Source: Tepidiphilus sp. J10 (lineage in GTDB: Bacteria > Pseudomonadota > Gammaproteobacteria > Burkholderiales > Thiobacillaceae). From it: DNA of 63,387 bases. The notes beneath the pieces were generated by a model that did not search any database, was not told the DNA's origin, and saw nothing but the letters and a program-made list of their open reading frames with translations. The stretch lies in the NCBI GenBank assembly GCA_945897955.1, contig CAMDGQ010000013.1, forward strand, positions 1-63,387, in the 5' to 3' direction. The translations under genes were made by a program, and so were the position numbers. This document shows positions 55,769 through 63,387 of the stretch, one piece after another; the stretch's first letter is position 1, and each line of letters opens with the position of its first letter.

Positions 55769-57553
55769 TCACTGACTGGCGCGAACCAACCGAACCGCGT
55801 AGTAGTTGATGCGGACGTAGTAGCCGTAGACGTGGCCAAGGTTGAAGTTGACGCCCCAGGCGTAGCTGGCGCCACCCGCATACGGCGAAGATGACCAGTA
55901 ACCTCTAAAAGAGGTGTTCGGAAATACGTTTGCATCGATCCTAGAGGCATTATCTTCACCTACACCGTAATCCACCAGCGAATGCAGCTCTTCAACCTTG
56001 GGCAAGCGCCAGTCTCTGGCACCGCACAGACCCTGGCGATTGACGGCGGCGACAAAGCCTCGGCTGTTGCTGGCAGCATCGATCTCAGCATGGGTGGGAT
56101 CGTCATAATTTTTATAGGTATTGTCCTTGTCGCGTAGACCGCCGTCGTCGGTCTTCACTTCCCAGATCAGTCCGGTAACGTTGTCTTTAACGCAACTCCA
56201 TTTGCTGCCCGCTGCTTCGCTGCCGTCTTCGCTCCAGGTCGCATTCTGGATCGCCAGCGGCTGGCCGTTGTCACCGAGTTTGGTGTAGCTGAAACCCAGC
56301 TTGCCATCGGCACTATCGTTGGTTGCCGGATCAGCGTCGCGTCCGATCATGCCATCCTGGGTGTCACTCAGGGCTTGCGCTTCTTCGCTGTTGCAAGACA
56401 CCAGGGTGTGGATTCCGGCCGCGTAGCATTGGCTATCGGTAATGCCGGTGTCGGTCAGTTTGATGGTAATACCGGTGTCGGGCAGCGTGACGGCGGCTTG
56501 CGGTAGCACGTTTTCATCTGGCTTGGCCGATGCGCTACCCGGTAGCTCAGCCTCTGCCAACTCTACTGTTAGCCTTCCATTTGTCGGAGGCTGCTTGGAT
56601 TTGAAAAGGTAATTAGCCAATTCAGTGGCTGAGATTCTATTGCAATAATTTAATACTTCGTCTTGGGTATACGTCATTGCATTGGCGGACATGGCGAGAA
56701 TTGTTATTTTTGAACTCGCATCACCGGGCATTGCTATCAAAATTGGCAACTCACCGCCTTTGCTAGCAAATGCCTTGAATATTTCTTCGCTATCTCCCAC
56801 AACACCCAAAGTCCCGCTAACAGTATTGCTTTGCTGCATGACATTTCCAACAAATTCGTCGGTTTTATTAGAAAACCACATTATTAAATCTTCATCTTTA
56901 ACTCTAATAAATTCACTCCAGCCAAGGCTGTCTGATATGGTTACAACTCCATTGAATTTATCGATCGATTTTTTTCCGCATGACCAATTACCTATTATTG
57001 CCTCTTTATATTCTTCAACAGGCAACAAGCCATTGCTGTTTTGGATGTAAATGAAGTAGCCAATACTCAGCGCGGCTAACAATAGCAAGATGCCCACAAT
57101 ATACTTTTTTTGTTTAAGCAACTGTTTTTTCATCGAAGCAGGTTCAATGACAGAAGAAATTGGCTCGTTGGCAGGGGGGGGGCTATTCAATTCCTCAACT
57201 TTCTCCTGTGCTACGCCAGGCTGATTGAATGCACCTGGTTCTTCAACGGGTTTCGACTGTATGTCAGCTTGCGCCCCTTCTGTGGGGGCTACCAATTGTG
57301 CATCCAAATCAATCTCTAAAGATATCTCCTCGATGCGGCACTTGGCGCCAGCCTTTTCCAAGGCTTCTCTATATTTATCGGCCGTCGATAAATCAACTGC
57401 TTCTTTTACTTTTAATGCCACGCCATTTAGCATCCTGGCGGCAACATTCGGTTGTATTTTGAATAGCTTGGCTAACCTATCTTGTGTCTCTTGTTTATCG
57501 AATCCATCGATAACCTTGCCATCCAAAATAACGTTATACAGTGAATCAGTCAT
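55769..57553 (-). CDS. DGR target protein 2: membrane-anchored variable protein
   Basis: 594-aa protein. Residues 1-78 form a cytosolic module (LYNVILDGKVIDGFDKQETQ ... YREALEKAGAKCRIEE). A Pro/Glu-rich linker leads to one transmembrane helix (about 151-170). An extracytoplasmic region follows, then a DUF1566 domain (about 460-594: GLIWEVKTDDGGLRDKDNTY, ARDWRLPKVEELHSLVDYG, YWSSSPYAGGASYAWGVNF). The last ~40 residues are VR2 (GHVYGYYVRINYYAVRLVRA). avd starts 21 bp after its stop. Expected role: cell-surface or periplasmic ligand recognition with a cytosolic sensing or anchoring domain. Confidence 0.92.
   Translation of the reverse strand: MTDSLYNVILDGKVIDGFDKQETQDRLAKLFKIQPNVAARMLNGVALKVKEAVDLSTADKYREALEKAGAKCRIEEISLEIDLDAQLVAPTEGAQADIQSKPVEEPGAFNQPGVAQEKVEELNSPPPANEPISSVIEPASMKKQLLKQKKYIVGILLLLAALSIGYFIYIQNSNGLLPVEEYKEAIIGNWSCGKKSIDKFNGVVTISDSLGWSEFIRVKDEDLIMWFSNKTDEFVGNVMQQSNTVSGTLGVVGDSEEIFKAFASKGGELPILIAMPGDASSKITILAMSANAMTYTQDEVLNYCNRISATELANYLFKSKQPPTNGRLTVELAEAELPGSASAKPDENVLPQAAVTLPDTGITIKLTDTGITDSQCYAAGIHTLVSCNSEEAQALSDTQDGMIGRDADPATNDSADGKLGFSYTKLGDNGQPLAIQNATWSEDGSEAAGSKWSCVKDNVTGLIWEVKTDDGGLRDKDNTYKNYDDPTHAEIDAASNSRGFVAAVNRQGLCGARDWRLPKVEELHSLVDYGVGEDNASRIDANVFPNTSFRGYWSSSPYAGGASYAWGVNFNLGHVYGYYVRINYYAVRLVRASQ
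55773..55893 (-). repeat. DGR variable repeat 2 (VR2)
   Basis: 121 bp; matches the TR with one extra codon in the GHV...R stretch. Outside the length difference I count 12 substitutions, all at template adenines. Tyr, Gly, Ser, Ile, Val and Leu replace Asn, the usual outcome of AAC randomisation. Confidence 0.94.
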
Positions 57554-57684
57554 TTGTCACCCCTAATTGCATGAAACTCTTTAAATCCCGAATCCGAGTT
57601 AGATATTTCGCGTCAAGAAGCGAAATCAATGTTGTGCCATGTTCCGCCCTCCGCATTAGCGGACTAGGCAGGCGAATGAAAAAT

Positions 57685-58188
57685 TCACCGCATTGTTGCA
57701 GCACCAGAATTCCCAAACGTTTGTCTCATTGCGCCTAGCATGATCAAAGACTGTTGTAATTGTTCACTGCTATGCATCTCGACTCGCGTTTCTTTTGGGT
57801 TGTCAGCCATACGTTCGATGGTATATACAACCGCAACACCTTCTGAACTCAATTCTTGATGAATAAGCCCTAAGGCTGCAACATCGTCAGTTGGCTTTGC
57901 AGCTTTCGTGTCAGTGATTTTAATTTGTGCAGCACAGGTGTATTTGTCGATGTTTTTGTCAAGGGCAAGGATGCGGATTCCATCAACTTCAATCACCAGA
58001 TCATTGACCCACTCCTTGGGTAGTAAATTACCAATCTCGGAGATGGTGCCCATATGCTCAATTTGATTGTGTAGGATTTGCTTTAATAAGGAAACGGGAT
58101 GACTGTCTGCGCAGTCTGGGGTCTTAGTGGCACAACCTCCCAATCCCACCATCAAACCTATAGCAACTACAGTCAGACTTGCCTTCAT
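57685..58188 (-). CDS. Lipoprotein of unknown function (C)
   Basis: 167-aa protein with lipobox GLGGC (Cys19). The mature part is a mixed alpha/beta domain (LVIEVDGIRILALDKNIDKY, CAAQIKITDTKAAKPTDDVA, GVAVVYTIERMADNP). AT-rich, 131 bp upstream of DGR target 2 in the same orientation. No family recognised; possibly a periplasmic partner of the target by neighbourhood only. Confidence 0.7.
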   Translation of the reverse strand: MKASLTVVAIGLMVGLGGCATKTPDCADSHPVSLLKQILHNQIEHMGTISEIGNLLPKEWVNDLVIEVDGIRILALDKNIDKYTCAAQIKITDTKAAKPTDDVAALGLIHQELSSEGVAVVYTIERMADNPKETRVEMHSSEQLQQSLIMLGAMRQTFGNSGAATMR

Positions 58189-58366
58189 GACTTCTCCAAA
58201 TTGTTCTGCCGCGTAGCACTTCTAACGATCAAATATATCGGTGACTTTTACCAGTCCAAGACTGTTTTTCCAGCGTTAAACCAATAAAACTCGAATACTG
58301 ATTGAGCATTTAACGGACTTTAATTATTTTGATGCCTATTTTTTATTAATCAATAGCAAATCAAGT

Positions 58367-59194
58367 TTAGCGATTGCATCCCATTTGGGAAATTTGCGAT
58401 TCAGTCTGCTGAATCATGTAAATAATTTGGCTATACCTTCCACTATCATTACCCATTCTCGCTTCCAACATTTCACCTTGCTCATACAATTTATCCATTT
58501 GACCTAAACGTTTGTATAGCTGATTCGCCATAGACTGACATCTACGGTCGCCACTTGACTCCATGGATACAATTGTACTATTTAATCTCATATAAGCATT
58601 AACGACACCTTGCTTACCAGAGGTTGGTGCTAAATATTGAGGTGCCGGTGCCTCAACTAGGGGAGTTGGTGCGTCGGCTAGCTGTACTGGTTCGGAGTAT
58701 TGATTAGAAGGCTCTTTTTTCAATGTGAACGTTGCTGCAACTATCAACCCTACCACAATCCAAAGGGAATATTTCAATAATTCACCTCTTGATTTAATTG
58801 ATTGAAGTAAAGGAGTTCTTGTTTCAGTATTTGAATTTGAAGTTTCTTCGATTGTATTTTTATGCTGATGTTTGCCTGAAGATTCCGGCCGGTTTTCTTG
58901 TTTAATTGTTATCAATTTTTCCTCCGATGGCCTTGCCTTCTGAACGGCTTGCAAGTCGACTGAGAATTCTTCAATGTGACATTTGGCTCCAGCACTCTCC
59001 AATGCCTTTATATATTTCTCCGCGACATCTAAATCAACACCTTTCTTGACTGTTACACTATTGCCACTTAACATTTTCTTTGCAACATTGGGTTGGACTT
59101 TGAACAGCTTCGCTAATTTATCCTGTGATTCTTCGGCATTGAAACCGTCCAGAACATTACCGTTTAGTATTATCGAATACAGTGTGTTAGCCAT
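58367..59194 (-). CDS. Membrane protein sharing its N-terminal module with DGR target 2
   Basis: 275-aa protein. Residues 1-78 (LYSIILNGNVLDGFNAEESQ, DKLAKLFKVQPNVAKKMLSG, AGAKCHIEEF) are clearly homologous to residues 1-78 of the 594-aa target. A charged linker, one transmembrane helix (about 142-158) and a periplasmic helical tail (about 190-275, LYKRLGQMDKLYEQGEMLEA) follow. No DUF1566 domain. Sharing suggests a common cytosolic partner or co-regulated assembly. The module is known from many proteobacterial membrane proteins, but its function is unknown to me. Confidence 0.75.
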   Translation of the reverse strand: MANTLYSIILNGNVLDGFNAEESQDKLAKLFKVQPNVAKKMLSGNSVTVKKGVDLDVAEKYIKALESAGAKCHIEEFSVDLQAVQKARPSEEKLITIKQENRPESSGKHQHKNTIEETSNSNTETRTPLLQSIKSRGELLKYSLWIVVGLIVAATFTLKKEPSNQYSEPVQLADAPTPLVEAPAPQYLAPTSGKQGVVNAYMRLNSTIVSMESSGDRRCQSMANQLYKRLGQMDKLYEQGEMLEARMGNDSGRYSQIIYMIQQTESQISQMGCNR

Positions 59195-60108
59195 GGCGTG
59201 TGCTGTTAATTAATATTGATAAGGTACGGCAAGCATCAGTTCCCTGCACTTTCTTCCGCTATCAGGACATATTGCAAAAAAATCGGTTGGAACATTCGGG
59301 TTACAATTAAGTCAAGAACCAACCTCTCAGTTGCTGTGAACCCATTATGGCTTTTTGAAAACTGCCTAGCCCAATAATCCAATGAGTGTGGTTACGTATG
59401 ATTGATGAGGCTGGATTTTTTGCTTGCCAATAACAATGAAATTCCGACCACTGCTCTTGATGTATTCAACAAGGAGTTCAAGATCGAATTTTCCTTCTCT
59501 TGGGTAACATGATGTCCATTTGACGACTCCCATCTGATTGTTGTATTGAGCCGTTCATCGGCACCAAAGCAAGAAACTGAAGGGAATATTTTTGAGTCAA
59601 CCTCCTCGGACCTTTCAAAACTGTGACGCTACGTCGTCTGGTCCCTATGCCATCATGGCTTGTGACCTGTTTGTGATTTTGCTGGCACTGGCGATGTACG
59701 ATGACAGCTGACGTCAACAGCACATACGACCTGAACAAACCTGGCAACCGTTTGTAACAAGTGGCCTTCAGATCGTCGGCTTCACTTAAAGCATTGCATA
59801 AGGCCGACGTTCTTCCTTTTGTCATCTGGCAGGTTTCAGAGTAGAGGGGCCCTTAGACTGTCAACAAACTGGTGAGGTCTAATTTCAGCTTCTAGACGGG
59901 TCCGCGCCTAAACTCGCGTTCCCCAAAGCCGACCTTCCTGCGTTCTAACGGTACTACCTTGAACGGCTCTTATGGCCGATTAACAGGCATTTGCTTGTTT
60001 GGCCTCAAGGTCGGCAATACGCTGAGGACCGGCCACACGCTGATAATGTTTTCCTTATCAGATGCCAGACACCCAATATTCTTCAGCCATTTCTCGTTCC
60101 TGAAACGA
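59195..60108. other. Long stretch without a confident gene
   Basis: About 0.9 kb of intermediate GC with no intact long ORF that looks coding. One 55-codon frame at 59366-59533 looks partly coding. The rest shows no tRNA, integrase or attachment site that I can identify. It marks the right edge of the AT-rich island. Confidence 0.5.
59366..59533 (-). CDS. Short coding-like fragment (unknown)
   Basis: Minus-strand frame of 55 codons reading GVVKWTSCYPREGKFDLELL and VEYIKSSGRNFIVIGKQKIQ. Residue use looks like real protein rather than a shadow, but length is small and no partner or RBS is clear. It could be the tail of a deleted gene. Confidence 0.3.
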   Translation of the reverse strand: MGVVKWTSCYPREGKFDLELLVEYIKSSGRNFIVIGKQKIQPHQSYVTTLIGLLG

Positions 60109-60133
60109 CAAACCCCCGACGCGCGGGGGTTTG
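60109..60133 (-). terminator. Intrinsic terminator after the malic enzyme gene
   Basis: CAAACCCCCG and CGGGGGTTTG form a perfect 10-bp stem with a 5-nt loop, about 77 bp beyond the malic enzyme stop on the minus strand and followed by TCGTTTC. Confidence 0.75.
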
Positions 60134-60209
60134 CTGACTTCCGGCAATCTGACGATTTGCTTCTGTTTCTCTCGCCGCCTTGTTGCCTTTCTTGACGGGA
60201 TTCAGATAG

Positions 60210-61412
60210 TCACGCAGCCGTCGCAGCCGCCGCCACCGCTGGCGGTATCCGTTCGATCAGCCGGTGGTCGAACGGTTTCGGGATGATGTAGTCGCGGCCG
60301 AATTCGAGTTTGTCTAGTTTGTAGGCGTCGAGCACTTCCTGCGGTACCGGTTCGCGGGCGAGGGCGGCAAGGGCGCGGGCGGCGGCGATCATCATGGGTT
60401 GGGTGATGGCTTTGGCGCGGGCGTCGAAGGTGCCTTTGAAGATGTACGGAAAGCCGAGGACGTTGTTGACCTGGTTCGGGTAGTCGGAACGGCCGGTGGC
60501 CATGAGGGCGTCGTCGCGTGCGGCGTGGACGTCGGCTGGGCTGATTTCCGGGTCCGGGTTGGCCATCGCGAACAGGATCGGCTTGGCGGCCATGCTCTTG
60601 ACCATGTCCTGGCTGACCAGATTCGGGCCTGAAACGCCGATGAATACGTCGGCATCCTGCATGGCATCGGCCAGGGTGCGCTGGTCGGTGTCCTTGGCGA
60701 ATTCCTGTTTGTGCGCGTTGAGGTCGGTGCGGCCGCTGTGGATGACGCCCTTGCTGTCAACCAGCGTCATGTGGGCCTTGTTGCCGCCCATCGCGATCAG
60801 CAGGCGCATGCAGGACAGGCCGGCAGCACCCGCTCCGAGGCAGACCAGTTTGATGTCGTCGAGCTTCTTGCCCTGCACGTCGAGCGCGTTGAGCAGGCCG
60901 GCGCACATGACCACGGCGGTGCCGTGCTGGTCGTCGTGGAAGACGGGAATGTCGAGGCGGGCTTTCAGGGCTTCCTCGATCTCGAAACAGTGTGGTGCGG
61001 CGATGTCTTCCAGGTTGATGCCGCCGAAAGTCGGGGAGATGTTGACCACGGTTTCGATGAAGCTGGCGACGCTGGGGGCGTTGACTTCGATATCGAACAC
61101 GTCGATGCCGGCGAAGCGCTTGAACAGGATGCCCTTGCCTTCCATCACCGGCTTGCTGGCCAGCGGGCCGAGGTTGCCGAGGCCGAGGATGGCGGTGCCG
61201 TCGGTGATGACCGCAACCAGGTTGCCCTTGTTGGTGTAGCGGTAGGCGTTGGCGGGGTCTTTTGCGATCTGGCGCACCGGTTCGGCAACGCCGGGGGTGT
61301 AGGCCAGAGAGAGTTCGTATTGCGTGGCGCAGGGCTTCGAAGATTCGACTGAGATTTTTCCGGGACGGGGAAACTCGTGGTAATCCAGGGCTTTCTGATT
61401 CAGATCGTTCAT
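60210..61412 (-). CDS. maeB: Malic enzyme (single-domain)
   Basis: 400-aa malic enzyme converting malate to pyruvate and CO2 with NAD(P)+. Conserved parts: LAYTPGVAEPVRQIA, NLVAVITDGTAILGLGNLG, GINLEDIAAPHCFEIE, VFHDDQHGTAVV, cofactor site VCLGAGAAGLSCMRLL and FAMANPDPEI. It lacks the C-terminal phosphotransacetylase-like domain of long MaeB (about 760 aa). NADPH from it could feed PhaB, but that is inference. The Ala-rich C-terminus is unusual. Confidence 0.93.
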   Translation of the reverse strand: MNDLNQKALDYHEFPRPGKISVESSKPCATQYELSLAYTPGVAEPVRQIAKDPANAYRYTNKGNLVAVITDGTAILGLGNLGPLASKPVMEGKGILFKRFAGIDVFDIEVNAPSVASFIETVVNISPTFGGINLEDIAAPHCFEIEEALKARLDIPVFHDDQHGTAVVMCAGLLNALDVQGKKLDDIKLVCLGAGAAGLSCMRLLIAMGGNKAHMTLVDSKGVIHSGRTDLNAHKQEFAKDTDQRTLADAMQDADVFIGVSGPNLVSQDMVKSMAAKPILFAMANPDPEISPADVHAARDDALMATGRSDYPNQVNNVLGFPYIFKGTFDARAKAITQPMMIAAARALAALAREPVPQEVLDAYKLDKLEFGRDYIIPKPFDHRLIERIPPAVAAAATAA

Positions 61413-61811
61413 GGCGTCCTCTCGGTTGCGGCGGGTGTCCGCATCATATATTGCTGCATTGCGGAATCACAGTCGGGCAATGGCGGGATGGGCTGTTTTT
61501 GATCCGTGGATTTTCGTGCCATCAAGGCCGCCTCCGGTCCGTTGTAGCCCTTGTAGCCTGGATGCAGCGCAGCGGAATCCGGGAGGCAGGTGGTACGCTA
61601 GCCCAGGACCGATACGCGGCTTCACACCAAAGGCCCCGGATTCCGCTTTCGCTGCATCCGGGCTACGGGTTTCGTGTGAGCGGAGCAGGATGGGCGAAGC
61701 GCGCCCATGCGTATGTTTAAGGAACCGCACTGCACTCAAGCGGTTTGCGGCAGTCTGCATGCAGGCTGCTTTGGTTAGAATTCAGCTTTCCAACACATCA
61801 ATAAATACGCC
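61413..61811. repeat. maeB-acnA spacer with inverted REP pair
   Basis: TAGCCTGGATGCAGCGCAGC begins an inverted-orientation copy (61554-61583) of the repeat whose direct copy is at 61628-61669. The latter matches 33975-34016 with two mismatches. The two can fold into a long hairpin. Promoters for both divergent genes must also lie here; I could not define them. Confidence 0.7.

Positions 61812-63387
<1,576 letters not shown>

Noticed and set aside
52588..55893. TR and VRs as ordinary gene duplications of DUF1566 domains
   Set aside because: Homology is restricted to about 118-121 bp with sharp ends, and all differences are at template adenines. Random divergence would spread over all bases and over the flanking domain.
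59195..60108. A tRNA or integrase marking the island's right border
   Set aside because: No cloverleaf with a TTCRANNY arm and no recombinase motif could be found by eye.

Overview
The window is a 63.4 kb stretch of GC-rich proteobacterial chromosome carrying an AT-richer accessory island at about 49.6-60 kb. The very short omega subunit (68 aa), the 127-aa L19, the rpoZ-spoT pair, a Coq7-type ubiquinone hydroxylase and a DUF2322 protein suggest a betaproteobacterium. The phaE/phaC plus phaA-phaB-phaR-phaP layout is also known from purple sulfur gammaproteobacteria, so the class is inferred, not proven. The organism appears to store both polyhydroxyalkanoate (PHA) and glycogen.

Layout. 0-2.5 kb: yefM-yoeB, a truncated integron-type integrase ending at a 19-bp-arm hairpin, and a Xre-RES toxin-antitoxin pair. 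2.5-7 kb (minus): Bcr-type exporter, YgiD-like dioxygenase, spoT, rpoZ. 7-9.8 kb (plus): yajQ, then the rpsP-rimM-trmD-rplS operon with a clear terminator. 9.8-13.5 kb: two S1C serine proteases (DegS-like, DegP/MucD-like) divergent from two Hsp20 genes behind a sigma-32-like promoter. 13.7-17.8 kb: TauE-like exporter, coq7, DUF2322, and a two-gene GMC dehydrogenase. 17.9-27 kb: corA, glgB, glgC, a GH57 hydrolase, an HPP membrane protein and a GH57 glucanotransferase (glycogen block without glgA). 27-38.3 kb: SlyD-like FKBP, orphan SoxY, ABC-F ATPase, CDF transporter, methyltransferase, Lpd-like enzyme, RND adaptor and pump. 38.4-43.8 kb: complete class III PHA locus with paired candidate PhaR boxes in both control regions. 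44-47 kb: secreted pentein-fold enzyme, small membrane protein, M18 aminopeptidase. 47-49.3 kb: ParE- and VapBC-type modules mixed with gene debris (frameshifted DUF5615, a GroEL/UPF0175 chimera, a DUF3368 stub, one isolated type I-E-like CRISPR repeat). 60.2-63.4 kb: malic enzyme and the start of acnA.

The most notable system is a diversity-generating retroelement (DGR) at 52.57-57.55 kb on the minus strand. It has a reverse transcriptase with the DGR-type SQ motif, an Avd-like accessory protein, a 118-bp template repeat (TR) and two variable repeats (VR). Each VR forms the 3' end of a DUF1566/C-lectin-like target gene. One target is secreted (155 aa, translationally coupled to the RT). The other is a 594-aa membrane-anchored protein upstream of avd. 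In both VRs every substitution relative to the TR lies at a TR adenine (15 in VR1; 12 outside a one-codon length difference in VR2). Unusual points: the TR lies inside a 72-codon ORF overlapping the RT start by 4 nt, the RT carries a low-complexity insertion plus an extra C-terminal domain, and the membrane target shares its N-terminal module with a neighbouring transmembrane protein. Two AT-rich lipoprotein genes and an unknown 322-aa gene lie beyond the DGR, two of them behind copies of a ~205-bp repeated leader.
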